This document shows positions 36,414 to 46,700 of a stretch of DNA of 64,000 nt, in pieces (the first letter of the stretch is position 1; each line of letters begins with the position of its first letter). The translations under genes were made by a program, and so were the position numbers. The notes below the pieces were generated by a model that worked only from the letters and a program-made list of their open reading frames with translations, did no database searches and was not told the origin of the DNA. The stretch comes from Toxoplasma gondii ME49. Lineage: Eukaryota > Apicomplexa > Conoidasida > Eucoccidiorida > Sarcocystidae. The stretch covers positions 2,016,043-2,080,042 of the forward strand of contig NC_031477.1 of NCBI RefSeq assembly GCF_000006565.2. The letters are read 5' to 3'.

Positions 36414-39216
36414 CAAGTGTGAGTATTGGTTGCAAAGACCTTTTTGTGAGTAGAGAAGTTGCATCGTGTTTGGGTGTTGGGAACTGCTTTCAGGGACGGC
36501 ACGACACTGGTTCAAAACCAGAAGAAGGGCGACTACAGCATTGTTCAGTTCCTCCGCAAAGGCTGGTACGGAATCTACTGATTGCTCCTATGCTGCCCTT
36601 TTTTTCTGCATGTGCATGCAATCTTCGACGTGAACCTCCTGTGCTCTTTGTGCGTCGCGTTTTCTTTTCCGCCTTCCACTTGTCGCTCCTTGCTGGCATG
36701 CCGTTTTCCAGGCACACGCAGCACAGTGACCCCGAAGACAGAGACAGCCCAGTTCTTAGGACTGCTGGCATCTGCGTAGTCGCGGTGCTTCGCCATTAGA
36801 CGCGGTGGTGACGCCAGTAATCCGTGTCTTACGCCTTCCCTCGCTGGTGATGCCTTTTTTACAGGCTGGACAAATCGATGCACATGATTCGGGCGATCGT
36901 CTTCTCCGCTTCCGGCCGGCCCGTGTACCGCCTCTCAGGGAGCTGGTCGCATGCATTGTATGTGGAGGAGTACGAGCAGGGTCGGTTGCTTCCGAACGCG
37001 CCGCCTCAAGTCCCAGGCTCTTCGATGCGGGACTACTGGCGCTCTGAGGGTCCTCCGCCGTCCGACGGCCCAGATAACAAACTCCAGCATCTCATTCAAG
37101 GTGAGAAAAAGACAACGGCAAGGTACAACGGTGGACCACGAATTCTTCCAGTGCCGCGGCAGATACGAAGTATCCTCAAGTAGCCAAAGTACCAGATGCG
37201 GTGCTGGAGACCGGAGAGGCGAGGAGGCTGCACTTCTCCAACATTAATGTTTGTCTCCAGGATGGGCGAAGAACCATTTCTAAGGTCACGCATTCTGTGG
37301 CATTGCGCAGGCTTGAGGTCCAGGCGGGTGCATGCTGTGAGATGAGATTCGTACCCTCTCAGTCAGAAGGCACAAGTCAAACGAGGGCAGATAGACTCGA
37401 TGCCACTGTTTGGTCGAGAATGAAATACGGAGAGGAGGCGGAAGAAGGGGGTGTTCGACATGTGAAGTCGGTGGCATCTACATGTGCATGTTTCCTCTGT
37501 TCTCCGTCGGCTTCACCACCATCTCTCTCCACTTTCATGGGGCTTGACGTATCCCACTGCCTGGGCCGCCTTGCAGGATTCTGGGACACCGTGCCTGTAA
37601 AGGAAGGCTCCCGGCGGTTGGTGTGGCGGCCAGCGGTTCGCCCTGCGCACTCAGACGCGTATTACGGCTTTGGGTGAGTCTCTCCCGTATGTATCATCAC
37701 CCTTCTTTCCTCGTGGTTTTTCTTAGCCAGCAGGTAGCAAGCGACTGCGGGATTTCTTTCTCTTCTCAGTGAGCAGCATGTGCGAGCGTCTTAGACATCG
37801 GAAAGTCAACTTGATGACAATCGGAAGTGTTGATCGCTTCTTAAACACAGTGATTACTACAACTGATAAATCCTGGTGGTTCGCGAGTATCTCGCGTATG
37901 ACACTGGATAGCCTGTCAATGCTCCTTACACATGCCGAGGGCGTTTCACGCCGGTGTGCCGTCTGGTGACTATCAAACGCCCGTGCGTGCATCTGGCTTG
38001 TCTCCGGCCTTATGGTTTTTGCAGATACCTGACGATGGAGCTGAACGAAGTTACCGCCGAGTACAACCCCGAGAAAGGCGCCGTGGTGGCTCCCACCGAT
38101 TCGCGTTTCCGCCCCGATCAGAAGCTCTATGAAGAGGGGCGTGTGGAAGAAGCGATTGAAGAGAAAACGCGCCTTGAAGAGAAACAGAGGTACGGCCGGT
38201 TGAGGTTGCTTCGGAGATGCAGGCGCAAAATCCACCGTTTTCCAACAGCTGCGTCGTGATCGTGTCGAACATCGATTTATCCTGCCAAACATGCGTTCTT
38301 GCGACCGGCTTTCAACGAAAACGTCCGCACTTCAAGGGACTCTCTGGGCAGGCGACTGTCTGGAACTCTTGCCTCCTTATTTTCCTCCCGTCCTGCACTC
38401 TCTGCTTTTGAAAGCTTTCTCCCTCGTGTCTTTCAGAAGCGCGGCTCGCCTGCGGCCCCGAGGCGAAGATGACTATGATCCTCTCTGGTTCGCTAAAGGA
38501 GAAGACCCCATCACTCACGAACCCGCTTGGATCTACAAGGTAACGAGACACGACCAGACACCCGTGCCTGTCTTTCTTATCCCGCGTTTCTGCTGTGTCT
38601 TAAGGGGCACTCGCATGTTCCCTATTGTCGACCTATCGGGTATTTTTTCGTTTCCGTGCGGACCTTGGAGGCGCCAAACAAGGAAACGAACCGTCTGAGG
38701 TAAAGTGTGACCTTCACAGGATCACCAGCATTTCGCAGAAAGCATGTCTGAGCTATGGCACACTGACTGATCGGCCTGCAGCCGCACTCTCGGCTTTGAA
38801 AAGGCCGTGTGGGGTCGCGTAGCAAGCATTCGTCAAAGAGCCGAGACCAGTGACATATCTATCGGTCGGGACGCCTGACAGACGCAAGATTCATTGCTAC
38901 ACGAATCCCTGCAGAACGTTGCTGGTCAACTATAGAAGATGTATCCACGTACAGTTGTGAAGAATGCTATGGAAGACCATGCACCATGGAATTGTGCACC
39001 AATCCAGTGCTGCGGAGCATGCGGTGCCCGCGGACTCGTATGAGGCGAAGTGGAAGAGATGGCAGTGACACTGAGCAGCCATAGGGGGGTGTACATGCTG
39101 GAGACACTCTTCCGAAAAATATCATTCTAGATTTGTCTTCTTGCTGTGGTAAATAGGGAGGCTACTGGGAAGCGAAAGCGGAAGGCGGATTCCCAGATAG
39201 TCCAGACATTTTCTAG
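27164..39216 (+). CDS. Oxysterol-binding protein: PH domain, coiled coil, FFAT-like motif, ORD
   Basis: Predicted lipid-transfer protein of the OSBP/ORP family, expected to exchange sterol or phosphoinositide at ER contact sites. Nineteen exons: 27164-27478, 28013-28727, 29134-29413, 29915-30464, 31018-31084, 31657-31856, 32203-32421, 32927-32990, 33419-33771, 34054-34191, 34532-34614, 35131-35209, 35819-36039, 36494-36565, 36865-37100, 37577-37673, 38025-38189, 38437-38539 and 39157-39216 (TAG). Phases all match; 1338 aa. Order: Ser/Pro/Ala-rich N-terminus, PH (288-384), Ala/Gly/Ser linker, coiled coil (653-709), FFAT-like motif (774-780), ORD (922-1338). ORD signatures are [53 protein letters not shown] and the end [19 protein letters not shown]. 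Start is an ATGATG pair with no earlier ATG in frame. Three donors (GTTTGT, GTTCGT, GTACGG) are weaker than consensus. Ligand unknown. Confidence 0.92.
27556..27574. repeat. TA microsatellite in OSBP intron 1
   Basis: Short pure TA run about 75 nt after the first OSBP donor. Confidence 0.8.
28139..28215 (+). repeat. 18-bp coding minisatellite in OSBP exon 2
   Basis: About four near-identical copies of GCATCTGGGGCGCCTTCC encode repeated SASGAP hexapeptides in the disordered region before the PH domain. Copies differ at single third positions. Being a multiple of three, copy number can change without frameshift. Confidence 0.9.
28559..29255 (+). other. PH domain of OSBP (interrupted by an intron)
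   Basis: Residues 288-384, split by intron 28728-29133. It opens with [20 protein letters not shown] and [13 protein letters not shown], typical PH strands 1-3. It closes with the helix [19 protein letters not shown], containing the near-invariant PH tryptophan (residue 372). In OSBP relatives this domain binds Golgi PI4P and Arf1; the lipid here is not known. Confidence 0.9.
31239..31300. repeat. Imperfect TA microsatellite in OSBP intron 5
   Basis: TA run followed by ATGATATATG and TATACATA variants, inside intron 31085-31656. Confidence 0.85.
31686..31856 (+). other. Predicted coiled coil of OSBP
   Basis: Residues 653-709 carry heptad-like hydrophobics ([16 protein letters not shown], then [14 protein letters not shown]) with many Glu, Gln, Lys and Arg and no proline. 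OSBP homologues have a dimerising coiled coil between PH and FFAT, and the position here matches. Heptads were judged by eye. Confidence 0.7.
32374..32415 (+). other. FFAT-like motif with upstream acidic tract in OSBP
   Basis: The exon ends in [17 protein letters not shown]; the core EFFECED is residues 774-780. The canonical FFAT core is EFFDAxE preceded by acidic residues and binds the MSP domain of ER VAP proteins. Here E1, F2 and F3 match, with conservative changes at position 4 (D to E), 5 (A to C) and 7 (E to D). Its location between coiled coil and ORD is where OSBP carries its FFAT. VAP binding is inference. Confidence 0.75.
32534..32580. repeat. TA/TATC microsatellite in OSBP intron 7
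   Basis: GGATATCTATATC units run into a TA tract, inside intron 32422-32926. Confidence 0.85.
34283..34462. repeat. TGCATGC cluster and TA microsatellite in OSBP intron 10
   Basis: From 34283 to 34316 the sequence alternates GCATGCATGCATGG and TGCATGCATGCACG. From 34412 to 34462 it is TA-rich. Both lie inside intron 34192-34531, ending about 70 nt before the acceptor. Confidence 0.85.
35550..35716. repeat. TATG and TA microsatellites in OSBP intron 12
   Basis: TATG/TACATA repeats at about 35547-35575 and a pure TA run at 35684-35716, inside the 609-nt intron that splits the EQ/VGHHPP signature. The TA run ends about 100 nt before the acceptor. Confidence 0.85.
36204..36414. repeat. GCATGC cluster and two TA microsatellites in OSBP intron 13
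   Basis: GCATGCATGTATGCATGC at 36205-36222 runs directly into TA repeats to about 36260; a second TA run lies at 36395-36414. All are inside intron 36040-36493. Confidence 0.85.
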
Positions 39217-40054
39217 GTTTACGGCCTTTTCCTTCGAGAACAGCCTCCGTTACAAACAGCAGGGTGCTGGATCCACTTCAGGTTTTCTCCGGTTGTCTAC
39301 GCTGAAAAAGTCCAAGAAAAGGACGTACTCCGTGCAGGCCCGCAGTGAATTTTCAAACATCACGGAGGGAAGGTAAACGAATTCGGATTACGACTCGAAC
39401 AAGTCGTGCGAGCCGTTTCAATCCGGTAGTGGCACAGACGACCGGTGTACAGACCGATTATGTGAGCAGAGAAGTGAGCGCGTAGAATTTGCTGTTTCCA
39501 TCCTTTCCACGTTTTCAGTGAAGCGGCACTAGAGTCGAGGCCGGCGACTCAGTCCCTGTGGTGTTCCTGTTGCCAAGCGGTCTGCGGATGTGTGGTCGCC
39601 TGGTGGGAACATTGAGACATTTCTTGGATGATTTTATATCTCGTGCAGTATTTCTCAACTCGGTTGGCGCGAGACTTCGCTCAATACCTCTGTTCGGAAC
39701 AAGGTACACTGCTTTTCTGCTTAGAAGTATTGTGTCACTATGCGTCGTGTGGATCTTTTTTTTGGTGAACCGGATGTTGAGTCCAAGCTTTTAGAAGATG
39801 TTTTCTCTAAGCGAGAGCAAACCTCCACTTTTCGCTGGTATAATCCGCTTGGGTATACCATAAAAGATTCTGGAAGCTGCAAGGGGCTCCCCTCTCTGTG
39901 ATGAAATCGTCTAGCTCGTTGCAGTTCACGTTTGCGCCACAAGCGAGATTTGGGTGAGCTGCAGTGGCGCATGACCAGGGCCCCAGTGGGCGGTACAGCT
40001 GACGGCACAAATCAGAAAACTTACAGAAACGATGTCTTCTGTAGTGTCGAATGT

Positions 40055-40096
40055 CTGAAGCCAGCCGCTTGTTCGTTCGAAAGCAGCTGGCTTCAG
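40055..40096. other. Perfect 11-bp inverted repeat (hairpin) in 3' intergenic DNA
   Basis: CTGAAGCCAGC at 40055-40065 pairs exactly with GCTGGCTTCAG at 40086-40096 across a 20-nt loop. It is GC-balanced and would form a stable stem in RNA from either strand. It is about 840 nt past the OSBP stop and 665 nt past the THADA-like stop. Confidence 0.8.
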
Positions 40097-40610
40097 AGTT
40101 TAAGTAATGTGAGTCGATTGATCATCTTCGCGGCATTTGCGTTTCACTAGGCGAACAGTCCAGACATACACCAGACGCTTCCGTGCTACAAGTGACCTGG
40201 TCATTCCTCAGCGTCTTCTCGGTACTTCCACACTACCACCTACCTTTTGCCTGCGGTGGATTCTACAGTGTCATACATGAGTTATTTGACGTGCAGAAGG
40301 AACGGCTGAAATGACAAAGTGAACCTATGACTCAGCCACAGTGCGTCACAGTGTGAGATCGTGTATGGTTGAGACCGCAAGCGACAGTCGGACGAATTAC
40401 AGCGCATCGTAGGTGGCAGATTACAAGAAGTCTTCCTGGTGGTAAACTCAGCGTTTGGAGTTCTGTCCAGTGGGCAAAGGCACACCGCCAATGTTGACAC
40501 GACAGCAACTGAAAAAAGCCTCCGGCACAATTTTCAGGAACACAAAATGCCGTTTGTCTGTTTCCTGGTATAAAAGTTCCACACCAAGAAGACCACTGAA
40601 TCCGATCCCG

Positions 40611-40631
40611 CTCCTCCCCCCCCCTCCCCCC
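40611..40631 (-). other. G-rich tract with G-quadruplex potential in THADA-like 3' UTR
   Basis: On the minus strand this reads six G, A, nine G, AGGAG, about 130 nt downstream of the THADA-like stop codon and therefore probably in its 3' UTR. Four or more G-triplets sit within 16 nt. The complement on the plus strand is a C9-T-C6 run. Confidence 0.7.
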
Positions 40632-40761
40632 ATGGCTCTGCCGTGCTGTGTAGTAGAGCAGATTTTTCTCCCCCGTCTGCGGTCCTGTCGACCGCTCGTG
40701 AGCAGTTGATTTCTCATTTTCTGACCCAAGCACAGCGAGCCACACCTCTACCCCTTGGCAC

Positions 40762-43700
40762 TCAGACTGCGGCATGGCGTAGTTCTGACGGACCCCGCTT
40801 CAAACCAGGCAGCATAAACAGAAGCGTGTCAACTAAACTGCTTGCGGCCTCTCGAGCATTCGGCCTCCTGTTGTTGAATTCTGCACATCCGCGGTCTGCA
40901 GCCGATACATTTCTGAGCCCTCGTGTGCACAGCTCCAAATCCTCGCTGTCATTTTCTACATTTACGACGCCTTGTGGAGATTCGTTCGGTGAACGCTGAG
41001 TTGCCTGCGTCCAATATGGGTCGAGTCCGTCACGAATATTTTGACGGCTCGCCGTCAATTCATCAGCGCTCTCAATTGCTAGTCCTGGCTGAATCGCATT
41101 GACTAACTCGGTGAGTCGATGAGAGATCGCCAACAACACCCAGTGAGCCGCGCTTCCTGTTTCGGTCGTCTTCCTCAGTTTCGCGTCTAGACGCTGAACC
41201 CACCGGCAGAGGAGTCCGAGACTTGTGTGTAAGCAAGGATTGCAAGTTGCAGGAGCACCAGCGCTGCTGTCAGACAGCCTCGGTGAGGTGCGGTGGCCCG
41301 GCTCGTTTGACGCGGATCTCACAACTACTGTAGGCAGTAGAATCAGCAGAAGACTTGCCTTCAAGAGCGCACCGTAAACAGGCTGAAAGAGAGCTTGCTG
41401 AGTGCAGTGGGGGTTGCCTAGGGAGACTGTCTCCCATTCCTTGTTTGCATCCGAAAACGAAGTCCGCGCGCCCTGCAGCCCGCCACTTGCGTTGTAAGTA
41501 CCATCATTGGGCTGGTCATCGGAAGGCTGGAGCAGTGAGACCTGTTGATTCTTTCCATGCGCGTTCGTCCGATGCACTTTAGTGTGTCCCTCATCTCCGG
41601 TTCGTAGCTCCTGCATGTGGTACTCCGGAACCGCTGCTGAGCCGGTTATCAAAGCAAAGCTGGCATCTCCCTGTTTTGAAGGTACACATAACGAGGGACA
41701 AGAGGAACAGAAGCTGCCCATATATTATGTACCAAATTCTTTGCCGTCTTAGACGCGAGCAAACCTGTTCTTCTGGTTCGCCGTCGACACAGTGACTCGC
41801 GAGAACGATTTCCTAAAGTCGATTACGCTCGCTAAGTGAATTGGAACGAGAGTCACCGCAGTTCGAAGAGCGGTCTCGTCACAGTGAATACACGACACCC
41901 TGTAACTCTTTTTTTATCAGGCACCGCAGCAGGCCACGCCCTGACTGAATCACCACGTGGAATCATCTTGAGGAGCATCCCAGACACGACATCTGACCTA
42001 GATATCTACCGAACATGTTGTGCCCGTCCACCGTACGTCACAGCTGTGGTCCAGCCTCTCGCTCGTCTCCCTTTACGTAGAACGTGGAGACAGTCCCCTA
42101 ACGAAGAGTTCCACGAAACCCCACACTGCAGATACCACACATCACACTGCTACAGGATTTCCGGATGTGTCGCTTACCCACACAAGTCGCTGGACAGTCA
42201 TCTCCTCCAAGCAGATGCACACGTCCTCCAGCTCGCCGAGCACCTTTGTAACCTCATTCGAGAGAAATGTGAAGTCCACAGATGTTTGATCCCCGACGAC
42301 TGTCGATCCCTGCCTCTCCACCTCGGGCGGCCGCTGCCGCCGTGAACAAGCATCGGCCTTCTGGCTAACAGACCCTGGCCATGAGATGGAACGTTCACGG
42401 CACTCGAGTAAGAAGGGTACGCTTCCCTTCCACTGGACTGTCTGAGACGCGCTGCGTGCAACTTCCATTGCAACAAGAGAATCCATATGAGTGTGGGAAC
42501 TGCAGCCTGATGGCCGGGCGTCGAAGGCTGACGACACTGCGTAGTCCGCTGAAAGAATTAGGAGATTCCTGGCCGCTGCCTGCCCGATGAGGACTTCCTC
42601 TGTGTAAAGATTTGCAGGCTCCTCATCGAACAAAGGCCGACCACTGGAGGTCCTTTTTGGCTCGTGTTCCTGCTGTTGGAGAGTCCTGGATGCGCCAAGG
42701 CCTTCGCGAGGTCTCAAGTGAATGGACAGTTGGGTCGCGCATAAGTCGCGAATGGGTGGTGCAACCGCGCATATGGACCGCCAAAGCTTGCTAGCCACCA
42801 CATAAGGGGGGAAAAGCTGAAAAGACAAGAGAGGACAGACCCACAGCTTGTCTGGAATACCCGCGTACCAATCATCGACACCGGCTACCTTGCTGAACAG
42901 CGCACGGGAAGAGTCAGAATGTAACGACGCAGTTCACCAACGACTGCGTGAGAAAAGCCACGGTCGGTGCGGAACTGCAAGGCTACTCGTTTAGGAATAA
43001 ACTGCAACCACCTGGGTCATGATGCAGCCCTAGATAATTGTAGCTCACCTTCACCATTACATCTAGGACAATCTGCATCAGGACTGAGCTGTCCACACCT
43101 CGTGGCGGCATTTGACTGCAAATTGCCGACCGCAAGATAGAGACGACCTGTTGTGCCTGGGAAACGCTGAGAGCCGAGACAGCGCTCGCTTCGTCTTTTC
43201 CAGTCCTCGCCACGAGAAAATCTGCCAAACGGCTGCAAGCCTTGGTACATGCTTCAATTGCCTCTGCCCGAACAACTGGCTCGCCATCCTGTCCACATGC
43301 GACACATCGAAAAACCCCTCGATCCACTGTCTTTCTCATGCTCCATCGACGCAGGTGACGCAGACCGTGGAAAACGGGACAGTGTCTCTGTCAAGGACAT
43401 CTGCAGGACCGTGGCCTCTGCACGACAATAACAGTGTCCTATGCCAGAAGCCAGTTTGAGTTCCGAATTCGTGCATAGATCTGATGCAGGTACTGCTACG
43501 AGTTTAGAAGGATCTATCTACGCCGGCCCCTGAGAGACCCAGGAAACGAACGGACCTGAAGAAGCGTCATCATAGCCTCCCAGATGTCCAAAGCCTCCTC
43601 GCAGCTGGTCGAACTGGTGTGATCTGGACAAGCTCCCATGTCGCGGCGGCAACGTGTGGTGCAGTGGCTGCTCCGTTCAGTCTCAGATGCCGGTGCTCGG

Positions 43701-46700
43701 TCTTCTGACCTGCAGCACTCTCGGACCAAAGTTTCGGAGGGTAGCGTTTGGAAGCCAGGAACTGGAAGACCGATGATGGCAAGAGCCTGCCAAACGAACA
43801 AACGACGGGAAGAGAGAACCGATGAAGTAGACAGGAACGGCTGCGCACCTTCGTCAATGACCCCGGAAAAGTTCGGAAAGCTCGGGAACGAAGTGGAAGT
43901 CACGGCGGATAAAGTGACGCCTGTCCTATTATTGATAAGGGAGAGGAAAGTCACGGTGTCAAGTTCTCAGAAGTAACTACTCCTGTAGGCTACCTGCATT
44001 CTTGTCTGTTGTCGAACCACACAAACTGCTTAATCTTCCGTATCCTTCTAAGATCACGGCTCTGCAGCAATAAATGAACAGGGAAGGCGTCCATGCGAAT
44101 GTCCTTCAGGAGAAGATATAAATCTTACCTGAACCGCTGCTCGCCTGATGGTTGCTTCTGCTTCCGGAGAACTGCATGTTACCAGGCACGTTGTCCAGGC
44201 TTTGGCCATGGCACTGAACTTCTGTCTTCCCTGAGTGTCACACCTGTTTCTTCCATTCGAATCAATGTCGTGTTGAAGACGACTCGAGCTTAGCAGCGCA
44301 GCTCCAAAGACGAGAAACCCCTTGCGTACGGGGGCACTGTTCGGATAGGTGCGGACAAGTTCCAGTGCCGCTTTGGCAACGTCCTCAGGTGGCGGCCACA
44401 AACCCGCCAAAGCTCCCCGTTTACTCACGCATTGTCCGTGCAGTCTGGTCTCTTCGGCGTCCTGGTGTTCGCTGGCAGCAATCAGCATCTGAGCGAGAAG
44501 CGCCAGCAACCTCAGAGCCTCGGCCCGTACCGAAGACGAGAAGCCGCTCTGAATTCGGCTGTGGCTAAATGCGCACCTAGAGACTGGTTCACCCTTTCCG
44601 TCGTCCACCTGCTCCCGCCTCTCAGCAGTGCAGAACGCGCCACTGACTGCCTGCCACAGGAGCTGCAGACCGACCGGAAGGTCAGATGGCATGCATGAAG
44701 AACCATTCCTTGCATCGGCACTCGAAGCCGCCACACAAATGCGCCCTTTCTTCAGACGTTTGCGACAGCACCTAAGAGCTTGTTCTAGTACCTGTGGATG
44801 CATCTCAAGGCCATGAACGAGGTGAAGAATGACAGCGGCAGCAGTGAGGCGCGCTCTTGGGGAGGCAGGCCCGGGAGTCAACATCGCCGCGTCCACCAAG
44901 GCACACACGGCGACGGTTTGCAGGGGGACGTCCAAGGCAGTGCGAGATTTGGGCCGGTCAGCATGCAAGTGGTTACTGGTCGGAGGTGCGCCAGTGCCAG
45001 CCAGCTGACACAACAGACAATCCTGTGTTCCATCCACGTTTTTCACGCCATTCTCTGCCAGACTCTCGCCACCATGGAGAAGGCGCTCGAGAGACAGCTC
45101 TGAGAACGGCGGAACGCCACTGCGACTGCATGCCCCAGCGAAGCACGGCGGCAGATACCGCCATGCGGACGTGACGACGGATTCTGCTGCCTCGCGTGCG
45201 GCAGCCATGATTGAAAGTGCATCACTGCAACTTCCCACAGAGCCATACGCATGCGATGACGGGTCAGTGTTCCCTTTGCATCCATCTGTGCTCGTGGAGT
45301 CGCCTCGCGGCTCTCTATCGTGTGGCGCGCAGCATGCGCCAGACACCTCAGATGCCTCGGCGACTTTTGCCAGGTGGCTAGCAAGCGCTTGAACGGCTTG
45401 GAGGCCAAGCAGGCGATTCAGGGGGGCTGGGGCGCACGAGCAGACGTGTCTCATGCAACGGGCGAAGCCAGAGGCAAAGGACGAAGTATCAATGGAACAT
45501 GGTTGTCCAGGTGCTTTGTCGCTGCGTTTGCGTGGAAGACCATCCTCGTTGACGGATGCCGCTGAACTGCCCCGATCACTCACTTTCTCGCTTCCCTCCA
45601 CCGCCTCGTGCAGGACCGTAGGGGTTCGTACAGTCTGCTCAAGCCAGTCAGCGACTTCAGGACGCTGAAGAAGCTCAAGAGAAAGGAGAAGCAATCCGCA
45701 AGTTGTGTTGCTAGTGGCTTGACTATGCATCGCACTGGCAGCAGCCGCTTCGAGAGCCAGCAACAGTGCTTGCGGTCCTTGGAGACGCGCCTCTTGCATT
45801 GCGTAGTTCGCAAGCGCCCGAGCAGCGAGCAGTCGCGTGTGGAAATTTGGACTTGTTAGATGGGTTCGGAGAGCTGTCAAAAGCCTCAACAGCCAAACCG
45901 GGGACGCTGTAGGAAGGCCAGCCGAGAACGGCAATTGGGGATAAGATCTGTAGGGAAGGCACCCTTTTTCCTTGCTCTCTTTTCCCTCTGGGACGCTACA
46001 AACCGAGGAGAGCAAGCAGGCGAGACTCGGGCCTTCGCTAACAGCAGACGCAAAGTCCAATCGCGAAACAAGTAAGAGGACTGCAACTAGGGCGCCTTGA
46101 TCTGCCTCGGGGTCGTGAGACCCGGATGCATGCACCTCCCCATGGGAATGCCCACCCCCGATTTGTCCCCCTACGTGGCGTGCGTTGTTACTGTTCGAAT
46201 CCCTTTGCCCATCAAGTTCAATACACCCGTTCTTCTGTGTCGGAGAAACTGCAGAGGCCAGTGGATCGTTGAAGAAGTCGTCCTGTTGCAATCCTACAGC
46301 TCCCTGCGAACGTCGTTCACCTTCGACAGCTTCCACAAAAAACTGCCAAGGATGCCCTGTGTCGGCGGCCCCCTCCAGCGTGCGTAGTAGGATAGGAATG
46401 ACATCAGCCGATTGCAGAAAGGGCAAGTCGATCTGAGCTTCAGCCAGTGACGGAATCAGCAAGGACCGCTGCTGCGCTCCGGCGCAGAAGGAGTAAAGAG
46501 GGAATGTTGAAACGTGCAGAGACTGCAGCGCCACAGAGGGACAGGGACACAACAGGGCGGCACCGCAAGGTAAGCTTTCATTCAGACAATGGCGTACACA
46601 CACAGATGTTAAGCCGATAAGGTAATGTGAGTCGCGTATTTCCAAATGCGCCTTCGCAGAGGGTTTTCAATACGAAGCCCAACAGAAAACAACTGGTAGA

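Larger units (their letters stand above)
34054..39216 (+). other. OSBP-related lipid-binding domain (ORD), ten exons
   Basis: Residues 922-1338 span ten exons. Family landmarks appear in order: [12 protein letters not shown] (lid and first strand), [23 protein letters not shown] split exactly by intron 35210-35818, [39 protein letters not shown] and [18 protein letters not shown]. The two histidines and lysine/arginine positions that bind PI4P phosphate in Osh4/ORPs are present in EQVGHHPP and downstream. The usual serine before HH is glycine. Confidence 0.88.
39217..40761. other. Convergent 3' intergenic region between OSBP and THADA-like gene
   Basis: 1.5 kb holding the 3' ends of two convergent transcripts. 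It contains a perfect 11-bp inverted repeat (40055-40096) and a G-rich tract on the minus strand (40611-40631), described separately. Remaining open frames are short and unlike any family I know. Confidence 0.65.

Noticed and set aside
36505..36525. GGTTCAAAACC-like palindrome resembling a T-arm
   Set aside because: It lies in an OSBP coding exon (residues TLVQNQKK) and has no tRNA context.
36712..36780. Possible extra OSBP exon after CCGTTTTCCAG
   Set aside because: No usable donor follows and the sequence adds nothing family-like. Exon 36494-36565 joins directly to 36865 in phase and continues the ORD.
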